From: Maritimibacter sp.
GTDB lineage: Bacteria; Pseudomonadota; Alphaproteobacteria; Rhodobacterales; Rhodobacteraceae
NCBI GenBank assembly: GCA_002695005.1
Contig: NZNT01000026.1
Span: 1 to 64,000 of the forward strand
Direction: 5' to 3'
Length of the DNA: 64,000 nt
The notes under the pieces are model-generated. The model made no database searches. It was not told the DNA's origin and worked only from the letters and a program-made list of their open reading frames with translations. The translations under genes were made by a program, and so were the position numbers. This document shows, in pieces, positions 1 through 8,931 of the stretch (positions are counted from its first letter, which is position 1; the number at the start of each line of letters is the position of its first letter).

Positions 1-114
1 GGGCTTGCCCGCGCCCGCCCCCTCGCGACGCGCCTTGCGCGGCGCAAGACCTGCATTGCACCCGGCAGGGCCTTTGGATAAGGGATGCGGCAACCCAACC
101 GACGGAGATCCGCC

Positions 115-1407
115 ATGTCCAAACCCGCCCCGCTTCGCCTCGGCATCGCTGGTCTCGGCACCGTCGGCGTCGGCGTCATCCGCATCGTGCGCAAACACGC
201 CCAGCTGATCGAAGCACGCTGCGGCCGCCCCGTGTCGATCACCGCCGTCTCGGCCCGCAACCGGGCCAAGGATCGTGGCGTGGACCTGAAACCCTACGAT
301 TGGGAAGACGACCCGGTGGCGCTGGCCACCCGCGACGATATCGACGTTTATGTCGAATTGATGGGCGGCTCGGACGGGCCGGCCAAGGCCAGCGTCGAGG
401 CGGCGCTCGCCGCCGGCAAACACGTCGTCACGGCCAACAAGGCTCTGCTTGCCCATCACGGTCAGGCCATCGCCGAGGCCGCCGAGGACGGGGGCAGCGT
501 CCTGCGCTTCGAGGCGGCCGTCGCGGGCGGCATTCCCGTCATCAAGGCGCTGACCGAGGGGCTGGCGGGTAACGAGATCACGCGCGTCATGGGCGTGATG
601 AACGGCACCTGCAATTATATCCTCACCCGCATGTACGACGCCGAACTGCCCTACGAAGTGGTGTTCGACGAGGCCGACAAACTGGGTTTTCTCGAAGCCG
701 ACCCGCAACTCGACGTGGGCGGGATCGATGCAGGCCACAAGCTGTCGCTCCTGTCCGCCATCGCTTTCGGCACGCAGGTCGATTTCGCGGGCGTCGAGCT
801 CGAAGGGATCGAGCGCATCATGATCGAGGACATCGAACAGGCCGCCGACATGGGCTACCGCATCAAGCTTCTGGGCGTCGCGCAGATGACGGGACGGGGG
901 CTGGAACAGCGCATGTCGCCCTGCCTCGTCCCTGCCCGCTCGCCGCTGGGTCAGCTCGAAGGCGGCACGAACATGGTGGTGATCGAAGGCGACAGCGTCG
1001 GCCAGATCGTCATGCGCGGCGCGGGTGCGGGCGAAGGTCCGACCGCCTCGGCCGTTATGGGTGACGTGATGGACATCGCGCGCGGCATCACCATCTCGAC
1101 CTTCGGCAAACGGGCCGCCGACCTCGTCCCGGCCAAACCCGCCCGCGCCACGGTGCCGGCCGCCTATTACCTGCGCATGGCGCTGCTCGATAAACCCGGC
1201 GCGCTCGCGAAGGTCGCCCAGGTGCTGGGCGACGCGGGCGTGTCGATCAACCGGATGCGACAGTATGGCCATGACGAAGGCACGGCCCCCGTCATCATCG
1301 TCACCCATACCTGCACCCGCGCGGCGGTGGACGAAGCGCTCGCGGGCCTCGGCGCGACCGGCGTGGTCGAGGGCGATCCGGTGGCGATCCGGATCGAGGA
1401 AGTCTGA
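115..1407 (+). CDS. hom: Homoserine dehydrogenase
   Basis: Catalyses NAD(P)H-dependent interconversion of aspartate semialdehyde and homoserine, the branch point to threonine and methionine. About 430 residues, normal for the long bacterial form. An N-terminal Rossmann fold has the nucleotide motif GIAGLGTVGVG. The segment GKHVVTANKALLA and the catalytic core (VMNGTCNYIL, KLGFLEADPQLDVGG) follow, and a C-terminal ACT domain (about residues 350-430, AYYLRMALLDKPGALAKVAQ) suggests allosteric feedback, probably by threonine. I chose the ATG at 115 because GGAG lies 8-12 bases upstream; an in-frame GTG/ATG 30 bases earlier has no such site. glpX follows in the same direction after a 241-base gap with hairpins. 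Confidence 0.96.
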   Translation: MSKPAPLRLGIAGLGTVGVGVIRIVRKHAQLIEARCGRPVSITAVSARNRAKDRGVDLKPYDWEDDPVALATRDDIDVYVELMGGSDGPAKASVEAALAAGKHVVTANKALLAHHGQAIAEAAEDGGSVLRFEAAVAGGIPVIKALTEGLAGNEITRVMGVMNGTCNYILTRMYDAELPYEVVFDEADKLGFLEADPQLDVGGIDAGHKLSLLSAIAFGTQVDFAGVELEGIERIMIEDIEQAADMGYRIKLLGVAQMTGRGLEQRMSPCLVPARSPLGQLEGGTNMVVIEGDSVGQIVMRGAGAGEGPTASAVMGDVMDIARGITISTFGKRAADLVPAKPARATVPAAYYLRMALLDKPGALAKVAQVLGDAGVSINRMRQYGHDEGTAPVIIVTHTCTRAAVDEALAGLGATGVVEGDPVAIRIEEV

Positions 1408-1411
1408 CGGT

Positions 1412-1431
1412 CGTCCGACCAGGGTCGGACG
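1412..1431 (+). terminator. Hairpin just after hom
   Basis: A 9-base inverted repeat, CGTCCGACC and GGTCGGACG around AG, begins 5 bases after the hom stop codon. There is no clear T-run behind it, so it is a weak or Rho-assisted terminator candidate or an mRNA 3'-end stabiliser. Confidence 0.4.
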
Positions 1432-1473
1432 GCTCTATTCATACGTCGAATGGGCTGCGCCCATCCGACCCGT

Positions 1474-1545
1474 GCGCCGGGGCAAGCCCGGCGCATTGGA
1501 GGGCCAGCCCTCCAAACCTCCCGAGGTATTTTCGGACCGAAGAAG
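1474..1545 (+). repeat. Intergenic repeat copy A: two hairpins plus conserved tail
   Basis: Two hairpins lie in tandem: GCGCCGGG/CCCGGCGC at 1474-1494 and TTGGAGGG/CCCTCCAA with a CCAG loop at 1496-1515. A tail reading CCTCCCGAGGTATTTTCGG occupies 1517-1535 and continues to about 1545. Related elements occur at 23954-23985, 30907-30960 and 40749-40779, all in gaps next to gene 3' ends. Copies A and B share the second hairpin core almost base for base. Confidence 0.6.
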
Positions 1546-1648
1546 ACAGGCGCGCGCTTTGGTAGCGCAAACCTGCGCGTGGCAGCTTTTCCCCTCCCCG
1601 CCTGACTGCTAGGTGTTGGCCAAACTTAACCTCCGAGGGACTTCATCC

Positions 1649-2629
1649 ATGACCGCTTCGCCCGTCGTATTCGCCGACCGCCTGCTCTCGCTCGGCCTCG
1701 CCCGCGTGTCCGAGGCCGCCGCCATGGCCTCGGCCGAACTGGTGGGGCGCGGCGACGAAAAAGCCGCCGACCAGGCCGCCGTCAATGCCATGCGCGACCA
1801 GCTCAACCTGCTCGACATCAAGGGCACGGTCGTGATCGGCGAAGGCGAGCGGGACGAAGCGCCCATGCTTTACATCGGCGAGGAAGTGGGCACCGGGAAC
1901 GGCCCGGAGGTGGACATCGCGCTCGACCCGCTCGAGGGCACCACCCTGACCGCCAAGGACATGCCCAACGCGCTCACCGTGATCGCCATGGCCCCGCGCG
2001 GCACGCTGCTCCACGCCCCGGACGTCTACATGGACAAGCTCGCCATCGGCCCGGGCTATCCCACCGACGTGGTCAGCCTCGACATGTCGCCCTCCGAGCG
2101 TGTCAACGCGCTCGCCAAGGCCCGGGGCTGCGCGCCCAAGGACATCACGGTCTGCGTGCTCGAACGCCCGCGCCATGAGGAAATGATCGCCGACATCCGC
2201 TCAACCGGGGCCGCGATCCGCCTCATCACCGACGGCGACGTGGCCGGCGTAATCCACTGCGCCGAAGCCGAAAAGACCGGCGTGGACATGTACATGGGCT
2301 CCGGCGGTGCGCCCGAGGGTGTCCTCGCGGCCTCGGCGCTCAAATGCATGGGCGGGCAGATGTGGGGCCGCCTCACCTTCCGCAACGATGACGAACGGGG
2401 CCGTGCGGCCAAGGCCGGGATCACCGAGCTCGACAGGATCTACGCGCGCGACGATATGGTGCAGGCCGACGTGATCTTCGCCGCCACCGGCGTCACCGAC
2501 GGCTCCATCGTCGAGGGCATCCGGCGCGAGCCGGAACACCTGACGACCGAAACGCTACTCATGCGTTCCAAGACCGGCTCGATCCGGCGCATGACCTACC
2601 GCAACCCGAAAGAATGGGTGGGCGCCTGA
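1649..2629 (+). CDS. glpX: Class II fructose-1,6-bisphosphatase
   Basis: Hydrolyses fructose-1,6-bisphosphate to fructose-6-phosphate in gluconeogenesis. 326 residues, typical of GlpX. Metal and substrate motifs are visible: GEGERDEAPML (about residues 64-74) and DPLEGTT (about 93-99), then the family segment DVYMDKLAIGPG. The start is the ATG at 1649, preceded by GAGGGA; a GTG 36 bases upstream lacks a ribosome site. It overlaps the next gene by 16 bases, so the block glpX to the kinase at 4919 is probably one operon. The hom-glpX-recJ order is familiar from Rhodobacteraceae. Confidence 0.96.
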   Translation: MTASPVVFADRLLSLGLARVSEAAAMASAELVGRGDEKAADQAAVNAMRDQLNLLDIKGTVVIGEGERDEAPMLYIGEEVGTGNGPEVDIALDPLEGTTLTAKDMPNALTVIAMAPRGTLLHAPDVYMDKLAIGPGYPTDVVSLDMSPSERVNALAKARGCAPKDITVCVLERPRHEEMIADIRSTGAAIRLITDGDVAGVIHCAEAEKTGVDMYMGSGGAPEGVLAASALKCMGGQMWGRLTFRNDDERGRAAKAGITELDRIYARDDMVQADVIFAATGVTDGSIVEGIRREPEHLTTETLLMRSKTGSIRRMTYRNPKEWVGA

Positions 2630-3177
2630 CCCGCGCGCTGATCCTGATCGACATCCAGGAGGGGTTCGACGACCCCGCCTGGGGCGCGCGCAACAATCCG
2701 CAAGCCGAGGCCAATGCGGCGGCATTGCTGTCGCTCTGGCGGGCGGCCGGCGCACCGGTGTTCCATGTCCGCCATCTCTCGCGCGTGCCGGGCAGCCCGC
2801 TGAACCCCGAAGGCGGGCACGTCGGCCACAAGCCCGAAGTCGCCCCCGCCCCCGGCGAGCCCGTCATCGACAAGCATGTGAATTCGGCCTTCATCGGAAC
2901 CGATCTTGAGAAACGGCTGGAAAAGGCTGAGGCGAGCACGCTTGTCATCGCCGGTCTGACGACGCCGCACTGCGTCTCGACCACCGCCCGGATGGCCGCG
3001 AATATGGGCTTCGACGTCATCATCGCGCACGACGCCTGCGCGACCTTCGCGGGCAATGGCGATGCGGCGTGGCGTGGCGGTGGCCCCGTGGACCCTGAGG
3101 CGCTGCACATCGCCGCGCTCGACCAGCTGCATGGCGAGTTCGCTACGGTTCTGCCCGCTGCGGAGATTACCCCATGA
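2614..3177 (+). CDS. Isochorismatase-family cysteine hydrolase
   Basis: 187-residue single-domain alpha/beta hydrolase of the isochorismatase/nicotinamidase superfamily. The early Asp is in ALILIDIQEGFDD. A mid-protein Lys is in VIDKHVNSAF, and the nucleophile Cys is in GLTTPHCVSTTARMA, so the Asp-Lys-Cys triad looks intact. The substrate cannot be told from sequence; members hydrolyse nicotinamide, carbamoyl groups and similar amides. It starts inside glpX (16-base overlap) and its stop shares ATGA with recJ, so it is translationally coupled to both. Confidence 0.85.
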   Translation: MGGRLTRALILIDIQEGFDDPAWGARNNPQAEANAAALLSLWRAAGAPVFHVRHLSRVPGSPLNPEGGHVGHKPEVAPAPGEPVIDKHVNSAFIGTDLEKRLEKAEASTLVIAGLTTPHCVSTTARMAANMGFDVIIAHDACATFAGNGDAAWRGGGPVDPEALHIAALDQLHGEFATVLPAAEITP

Positions 3178-4922
3178 CCGCGTTTCTGGGTGTCGAGGAC
3201 AGCCTCACCGGTCGCCGCTGGGTCGGCCCCGGCGTCGAGATCGACCGTCAGTGCGAAGCCCTCGCGCAGGCCACGGGATATCCGCAGGCGGTCTGCGCCG
3301 TGCTCGCCCGTCGTGGCATCTCGGCGGTGGAGGCGGCCGGCTTTCTCGCCCCCACGATCCGCGAAACCCTCCCCGACCCCCGCAGCATGCGCGACATGGA
3401 CAGGGCGGCGGCCCGCGTTCTGACGGCCGTGGAGGCGCGTGAACGGGTCGCGGTCTTTGCCGATTACGACGTGGACGGCGGCGCCTCTGCCGCGCTGCTC
3501 ATCGACTGGATGCGCCAGATGGGGCGCGAGATCACGCTCTATATCCCCGACCGGATCGACGAGGGTTACGGGCCGAACGTGCCGGCGATGGAGGCGCTCG
3601 CGCGCGACCACAGCCTGATCGTCTGCGTGGATTGCGGGACGCTGAGTCACGAGCCCATCGCCGCTGCCAATGCCGCCGGGGCCGAAGTCGTCGTGCTCGA
3701 CCACCACCTGGGCGGCGAAACGCTCCCCCCCGCTCTCGCCGTGGTGAACCCGAATCGGCAGGACGAGGTGGACGCGCCCGGTTACCTCTGTGCCGCCGGC
3801 GTCGTCTTCCTCATGCTGGTGGAGGCCGGACGACAGATGCGCGAGGCCGGGCGCAAGGGGCCGGACCTCATGGGGATGCTCGACCTTGTGGCGCTGGCCA
3901 CCGTGGCCGATGTCGCGCCCCTGATCGGCGCGAACCGGGCGCTCGTGACCCAGGGGCTCAGGATCATGGCGCAGCGCGGGCGGCCCGGACTCGTGGCCCT
4001 GGGTGATGTGAGCCGGATGAACGAGCCGCCGCGCCCTTACCACCTCGGCTTCCTCATGGGGCCACGCGTGAACGCAGGCGGGCGCATCGGCAAGGCCGAC
4101 CTCGGCGCCCGGCTCCTGTCCACCACCGACCCGGCAGAGGCCGCGGCGCTAGCCGAACGGCTCGACCAGCTCAACACCGAACGGCGCGAGATCGAGGAGC
4201 AGGTGCGCCTCGCCGCGCTGGATCAGGCCGAGGCGCGCGGGCTGGACGCGCCGCTCGTCTGGGCCGCCGCCGACGGCTGGCACCCCGGCGTGGTCGGGAT
4301 CGTCGCCTCCCGGCTCAAGGACGCGGCCCACCGCCCGGCCATCGTGATCGGCTTCGACGGCGATGACGGCAAGGGCTCCGGGCGCTCGATTTCCGGCGTG
4401 GACCTCGGCGCGTCGATCCAGAAACTCGCCGCCGAAGGGCTGATCGAGAAAGGCGGCGGGCACAAGATGGCCGCTGGCCTGTCACTCACCCGCGCGCAGC
4501 TTGAACCCGCAATGGCCCGGCTGTCGGAGCTCCTCGCCCGTCAGGGCGCGGGGGATGGCGGCCCCCGCGACCTCACGCTCGACGCGGTGCTCATGCCCGG
4601 TGCCGCGTCCGTGGACCTCATCGAGGAGATCGAGGCCGCCGGCCCCTTCGGTGCGGGTGCGCCCGGCCCGCGCTTCGCCTTCCCGGACGTGCAGATCAAC
4701 TTCGCGAAACGGGTGGGCGAGCGCCATATCAAGGTAAGCTTCGGCGACGGCCTTGGCGCCAAGCTCGACGCCATCGCCTTCGGGGCCTTCGACGGCCCCC
4801 TCGGACCCGCGCTCGAACGCCACGGCGGTGCGCGCTTTCACCTCGCCGGCCGGCTGGAGATCAACCACTGGAACGGTCGCTCCGTGCCGCAACTCCGGCT
4901 CGAAGACGCCGCCCCGGCGTGA
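3174..4922 (+). CDS. recJ: Single-stranded-DNA-specific exonuclease RecJ
   Basis: 5'-3' single-strand DNA exonuclease of recombination and mismatch repair. 582 residues, normal for RecJ. The DHH domain shows FADYDVDG (D97, D99, D101), DCGT near residue 153 and the signature DHH at 176-178, all Mn ligands. Then come RVNAGGRIGKADLGARLL, the DHHA1 nucleic-acid domain with SGRSISGVDL and KGGGHKMAAG, and a C-terminal OB-like domain (about 450-580). The upstream gene overlaps by ATGA and the downstream kinase by GTGA, which supports polycistronic expression. Confidence 0.96.
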   Translation: MTAFLGVEDSLTGRRWVGPGVEIDRQCEALAQATGYPQAVCAVLARRGISAVEAAGFLAPTIRETLPDPRSMRDMDRAAARVLTAVEARERVAVFADYDVDGGASAALLIDWMRQMGREITLYIPDRIDEGYGPNVPAMEALARDHSLIVCVDCGTLSHEPIAAANAAGAEVVVLDHHLGGETLPPALAVVNPNRQDEVDAPGYLCAAGVVFLMLVEAGRQMREAGRKGPDLMGMLDLVALATVADVAPLIGANRALVTQGLRIMAQRGRPGLVALGDVSRMNEPPRPYHLGFLMGPRVNAGGRIGKADLGARLLSTTDPAEAAALAERLDQLNTERREIEEQVRLAALDQAEARGLDAPLVWAAADGWHPGVVGIVASRLKDAAHRPAIVIGFDGDDGKGSGRSISGVDLGASIQKLAAEGLIEKGGGHKMAAGLSLTRAQLEPAMARLSELLARQGAGDGGPRDLTLDAVLMPGAASVDLIEEIEAAGPFGAGAPGPRFAFPDVQINFAKRVGERHIKVSFGDGLGAKLDAIAFGAFDGPLGPALERHGGARFHLAGRLEINHWNGRSVPQLRLEDAAPA

Positions 4923-5434
4923 CCGGCTGGCTCCTCGCCCTCTCCGGCCTGCCCGGCACCGGCAAGACCACGCTCGCCCGCGCGCTTTCCGAAGCGACCG
5001 GCGCAGTTCACCTCCGGATCGACAGCATCGAGGCGGCGCTGAGTTCGCGCGGGGTGAGCTTCGAGGGTGCGCGGGGCGATACCGGCTACGTCGTCGCCTA
5101 CGCCCTCGCCCGCGACGTCCTGATGCGCGCACAAAGTGCCATCGTGGACGGTGTCCACGGCTGGCCCGAAGCCCGCGCGTTGCAGGACGCGGCCATCGCG
5201 GGCACCGGCGCCCGGCTGTTCACCGTGGAACTGGCCTGCTCCGACACCGCCACCCATCGCGACCGCATCGAATCGCGGATCAGCGACCTTCCGGGCCTGA
5301 CCCTGCCGACATGGGACGCGGTGCGAACCCGCGACGTCACCTCGGTTCCGGCCCCCGACCTGACACTCGACACGGCCCGCTGCACAATCGAGCAAGCCGT
5401 CGACCGCCTGCAGAGCGTGTGCGCCCCGCTTTGA
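4919..5434 (+). CDS. P-loop AAA-type ATPase / small-molecule kinase-like protein
   Basis: 171 residues with a Walker A at the N terminus (LSGLPGTGKTTLARAL), LRIDSIEAAL after beta-2, and a Walker-B-like IVDGVHGW near residue 80. This layout resembles gluconate or chloramphenicol phosphotransferase-type kinases and small AAA_33 proteins. A lid Arg cluster is likely in THRDRIESRISDLPG. Substrate unknown. The GTG start overlaps the recJ stop (GTGA), so expression is coupled; no separate promoter is visible. Confidence 0.75.
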   Translation: MTGWLLALSGLPGTGKTTLARALSEATGAVHLRIDSIEAALSSRGVSFEGARGDTGYVVAYALARDVLMRAQSAIVDGVHGWPEARALQDAAIAGTGARLFTVELACSDTATHRDRIESRISDLPGLTLPTWDAVRTRDVTSVPAPDLTLDTARCTIEQAVDRLQSVCAPL

Positions 5435-5478
5435 GCCCATCTGCGCGAAAAAGTTTGTGCCACCAATGATTTTTGACC

Positions 5479-5506
5479 TTGCACCCACCGCGCCGTTTTT
5501 CTAGAA
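5479..5506 (+). promoter_or_regulatory. Possible promoter of tRNA-Glu
   Basis: TTGCAC at 5479-5484 and CTAGAA at 5501-5506 are separated by 16 bases and lie about 20 bases before the mature tRNA 5' end. This is a weak match to a sigma-70 promoter, called mainly from position. Confidence 0.3.
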
Positions 5507-5525
5507 CCCGCCTCACGCCAAGCGC

Positions 5526-5600
5526 GGCCCGTTCGTCTATCGGTTAGGACGCCAGGTTTTCAACCTGGAAAGAGGGGTTCGATTCCCCTACGGGCTGCCA
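5526..5600 (+). tRNA. tRNA-Glu (anticodon UUC)
   Basis: 75 bases fold as a cloverleaf. The acceptor arm GGCCCGT pairs with ACGGGCT (first pair G-U). The D-loop contains CGGTTAGGA, and the anticodon stem CCAGG/CCTGG encloses TTTTCAA with anticodon TTC at 5559-5561. The T-loop is GGGGTTCGATTCCCC, and an encoded CCA ends the gene. The anticodon and D-loop sequence are standard for bacterial glutamate tRNA. Confidence 0.95.
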
Positions 5601-5905
5601 CTTTACCCGCAGAATCGTTATTTCCTTGGGCCTTCAAGGGTCTGATGTGGGCCTCGTTTCAGGCCGTGGTCCACGTTTGGAAACGCGTCATCGACACGCA
5701 GCAGGCTGGACTTGCCGCCACCTTTGCGGCCGACGATCCTGACGGCCTCCTTGCCGATGGCGAAGGTGAGGGTAAGGACGAAAGAAACCGCGCGCCATCG
5801 GGTAGCGACAGCGCGGGGTCATCAGGCTTAGTAAAGGTCGGTATCGGGTTCGCCGTTGGGTTCGCGGCAAGGGGACGCGCGGCCGTTGGGGCCGCGCGTC
5901 TCGTC
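5601..5905. other. Gene-free stretch after tRNA-Glu, possible gene remnant
   Basis: 305 bases with no supportable gene. On the minus strand, 5618-5818 is open for 66 codons without any usable start. It reads coding-like residues including FAIGKEAVRIVGRKGGGKSS, then AFPNVDHGLKRG and a stop. It may be the 3' remnant of a lost gene downstream of the tRNA. I cannot assign a family. Confidence 0.3.
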
Positions 5906-6598
5906 TCAGGCGGTGCGCATCCGCCGCTGTCCGGCCCAGCCCAGCAGCAGGACCAGGCAGAACGCGCCCTCCGCCAGGACGGTGATACCGTAAGCCGGGG
6001 CGAAGGTGTCGAACAGCGCAGGCTCGAAGAAGCGCAGCGCACTTCCGGTCAGATAGACCAACCCGGCCAACGCAACCCCGGCGCCGATCAGGCGCGGGAA
6101 CAGTCCCGACATCCAGATCAGGTAGCCTGTCAGCAGGCTGTTGATGCCAAAGAAGACCAGCCCGAGGTCATAGCCGTGGGCGTGCAGGTTCAACGCATGC
6201 AACGCCATCGCTTCTGCCTGCGGCGCATCCAGACCCGTGGCGCCCGTGATCAGCAACAGCGCCGACTGCATCTCCATGAGGTTCATGGCGATCATCACCG
6301 ACTGGATCAGCCGGAACACCATTGCCGCCAGTGCCAGCACCGGCGCGACCGGGCGGAAGACGAGGTAAAGCAGGATCGCCAGCGCGGCATCCGCCGTCGC
6401 CATCACGATATCGGCGGCGATGGCGAGCCGGAAGCTGCCCACAGCCTCGCGTATGGCGCTTGCGGTGGCGCTCGCGTTGCCGAAATCGACAAGGGGTCCG
6501 CGAAACAGCACTTCGGCGCTGATCCCGCAGATGATGATGGCCAGGTAAAGCAGCCCGGCAAGGCGCAAGGTGGATGTGGAAGGGGTTTGGTAGGTCAT
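5906..6598 (-). CDS. DUF4386 family membrane protein
   Basis: 230 residues with about six hydrophobic segments, for example LAGLLYLAIIICGISAEVLF near the N terminus and VLAEGAFCLVLLLGWAG at the C terminus. Overall layout and the early R-x-AGLLYL-II-G pattern match the DUF4386 family of inner-membrane proteins, whose function is unknown. An AAAGGAGA ribosome site precedes the ATG at 6598. It lies 24 bases after the NmrA-like gene and is probably cotranscribed with it. Confidence 0.75.
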   Translation of the reverse strand: MTYQTPSTSTLRLAGLLYLAIIICGISAEVLFRGPLVDFGNASATASAIREAVGSFRLAIAADIVMATADAALAILLYLVFRPVAPVLALAAMVFRLIQSVMIAMNLMEMQSALLLITGATGLDAPQAEAMALHALNLHAHGYDLGLVFFGINSLLTGYLIWMSGLFPRLIGAGVALAGLVYLTGSALRFFEPALFDTFAPAYGITVLAEGAFCLVLLLGWAGQRRMRTA

Positions 6599-6622
6599 GT
6601 CGTGTCTCCTTTCGGGATGGGG

Positions 6623-7327
6623 TCAGATTGCGCGGGCCGTCGCGCCCGGGTGATGGGCGGCGACCGAGGCGCTGGCGCGTCCGACGATGGCCGGGGCTTC
6701 GCGCACGAGAGCGGGGTTGGTCAGCGCGTGGACCATGAACAGGGCGAAATCGGTGGGCCGAACACGGTTCGATTTCAGCACCGGGTCACCCACATGGGGC
6801 GCCCAGACAGGCAGGCCCTCGCTTTCGCCCTCTTCGAGATCGGCAGCGCGCACGACTGTCCAGTCGCGGTCCGAGCTGTAGACGAGCCGCGCGGCACGCT
6901 TGTGGTCGGCAATGTCCGCCATCCCCGTCAGCCGGACGACCCGCCCGATCAAGCCGGTCTTGATCTGCTGGGCCACGCCGTAGCGGTCCCGGTCGTCCCG
7001 TGCTGCGTGCCAGCCGGTGGAAAAGACCAGCCGCGCGCCGGGGTCTGCGTGCTCCAGCACGGCCCCCGCGGTGCGCGTGGCCATTCCGTCGGTGCCCCAG
7101 GGCACCAGAACGGTCAGGACACCGTCGCAACCGGCAACGGCGCGGGCGATGGTCGCGGGGTCGCTCGTGTCGCCCGTCATCACGGTGATGCTGTCTCCGA
7201 AGGTCGACAGCTTGCTGGCGCTTCCCGGGCGGCAAAGCCCGGTGACGGCGTAGCCTTCGGCAAGGCTGTGCTGCGCCATGAGCAGCCCCAGTTTGCCCGA
7301 GATTCCGATTATGCAGATGCGTTTCAT
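6623..7327 (-). CDS. NmrA/SDR-a family NAD(P)-binding oxidoreductase
   Basis: 234 residues forming an atypical short-chain dehydrogenase fold. The N-terminal motif IIGISGKLGLLMA is the GxxGxxG dinucleotide site, followed by MTGDTSDPATIARAVAGCDGVLTVL, typical of NmrA or NAD(P)H-binding (PF13460) proteins. The classical YxxxK pair is not obvious, so it may be a redox sensor or an isoflavone-reductase-like enzyme. Substrate unknown. It is followed by the DUF4386 gene and preceded, 137 bases away, by an AraC regulator on the same strand that may control it. Confidence 0.78.
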   Translation of the reverse strand: MKRICIIGISGKLGLLMAQHSLAEGYAVTGLCRPGSASKLSTFGDSITVMTGDTSDPATIARAVAGCDGVLTVLVPWGTDGMATRTAGAVLEHADPGARLVFSTGWHAARDDRDRYGVAQQIKTGLIGRVVRLTGMADIADHKRAARLVYSSDRDWTVVRAADLEEGESEGLPVWAPHVGDPVLKSNRVRPTDFALFMVHALTNPALVREAPAIVGRASASVAAHHPGATARAI

Positions 7328-7464
7328 TTTGGCCTCCCATGCGATGGGGGAACGGATCGTCCCCTGTTTTCGATGGGTCCATGTCTAGGGTGTTGTGGCC
7401 GTGCCGGTATTGGCCCTGTCTGCCGTCGCTTTGGCCGGTCCTGCCAAACTGGACCGGCTGGGCG

Positions 7465-8475
7465 TCAGGCCTTCAGCGCGTTGCGGCGAAAGCTGGCGGG
7501 AGGCTGGCCGGCCCAGCGTTTGAAGGCGCGACTGAAGGTGCTTTGCTCGGAAAACCCCGTCAGGAAGGCGATCTCGGCAATTGAACAGTCACCTCGGGCC
7601 AGAAGATCCTGTGCGAGTGACTGCTGCGCCTTTTGAAGAAGGCCCTGATAGGTCAGGCCAGCGTCGGACAGGCGACGGTAGAGCGTCCGCTCGCTCATGC
7701 CGAGGTCACGCGCGGCTTCTGCGGCCGTGGGTGCACCGTTGCTCAGGCCCGTCGAAAGCCGTTGCAGCAGCGTGTCGGCCAGGGACTCGTCGCGCGTCAA
7801 GGCGTCGATCTGGTCGTCCAGATGCGCCGTCATGAACGCGGCCACCGCCCGATCTCCCAGCCTGTTCGGCAGGTCCAGCATGTCGGGCCGGATGGCGATG
7901 GCGTCTTCGCCGGCACCGAACCGGACCGGGCAGCCCAGCCCGGCCGCATAGCTGTCCGGGTCTGCGCGGCTCGCGTGGCGAAAGCTCACCTCCTCGAAAC
8001 GCAGGCCCTCGCCGCCCAGCCGCGTCAGGTTCCGGACAAAGGCGGCAAGCGCGCATTCATTGCGGAACTCGTGGATGGCGTGCGGCGCAGTCCTGCTTTC
8101 GACCCGGAAAGCTGCAAGCGGGCCGCTCTCGTCCAACCTGTAGCGCACGGTATCGGTGGCCAGCCGAGAATACCGCTCGGACCGGATAAGCGAATCCCGC
8201 AGCGTCGGCGCGGTCTTGATCGCCAGACCAAGCGCCCCGAAGTCGTCCAGGTGCAACCGATCGGCATAGGCGAGGACGAGTGCCACGCGGTCGGGATGGG
8301 CGCTGCTGATCCAGTCGACAAGCGCGAAGTAATCCGCGTCGGTCATCCGGTCGTCACCATCCACCCGGGCCCGAAAGACCGTCTTGCCGTCTCGCGTCAA
8401 GGCGCCGCTATCCGAAACGGCATACCCGGCCGCGCCTGCGAGAAGTCTTGCAAATGTCGCCGTTACCGTTGCCAT
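7465..8475 (-). CDS. AraC-family transcriptional regulator
   Basis: 336 residues. The N-terminal two thirds match the arabinose-binding-like effector domain of OruR/ArgR-type regulators (Arabinose_bd). The C-terminal about 100 residues hold two helix-turn-helix motifs: AARDLGMSERTLYRRLSDAGLTYQGLL and IAEIAFLTGFSEQSTFSRAFKRWAGQPPASFR. The latter is the conserved AraC signature. I chose the ATG at 8475; a TTG 33 bases upstream is possible. It probably regulates the two minus-strand genes that follow it. The inducer is unknown. Confidence 0.88.
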   Translation of the reverse strand: MATVTATFARLLAGAAGYAVSDSGALTRDGKTVFRARVDGDDRMTDADYFALVDWISSAHPDRVALVLAYADRLHLDDFGALGLAIKTAPTLRDSLIRSERYSRLATDTVRYRLDESGPLAAFRVESRTAPHAIHEFRNECALAAFVRNLTRLGGEGLRFEEVSFRHASRADPDSYAAGLGCPVRFGAGEDAIAIRPDMLDLPNRLGDRAVAAFMTAHLDDQIDALTRDESLADTLLQRLSTGLSNGAPTAAEAARDLGMSERTLYRRLSDAGLTYQGLLQKAQQSLAQDLLARGDCSIAEIAFLTGFSEQSTFSRAFKRWAGQPPASFRRNALKA

Positions 8476-8931
8476 GCACAAACATATCAGGGCGCGGGTC
8501 CGTCGCAAGTCAGCACGATTATCGTTGGTCTTGTCCTTTGCGGAACAGGTTCATGCGCGGCGCAGGACCGGACCGGAACCGGCGGCGAACGCCCAAGGAC
8601 CGGCCTGAACGGAAGAGCACCGTGTGCGTTGCCCCGGTCACCACCCCGATGGGTTGGCAGCCGATCGCCCGGGCGCAGACCTGTAGGCGGGGCGCTCGAT
8701 ATCATCTTTGGTCAGCGGCCATCGGGACATGCTGTGAGCGTTACGCAGGCGCCGGATACTGTCCACCGCGCAGGAACGGCGCCCCGGTGCAGTCCGAACC
8801 TCCCGCCGGGAGAACCTGACGCTTCCGGTCGTGCGCTTCATTGCAGAGTGGCATGGGGCCGTCGCAGATGCACCCAAGACGACCTGACCGACACGCGACC
8901 AAGGTCGGGATCTGGCGGGTCGGGCCAGAGT
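8476..8931. other. Gene-free stretch between sugar operon and AraC gene
   Basis: About 455 bases with several open frames on both strands but none with family resemblance, good codon bias or a ribosome site. It should contain the AraC promoter on the minus strand. I see no convincing -35/-10 pair and no repeat other than the hairpin at 8932. Confidence 0.5.
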
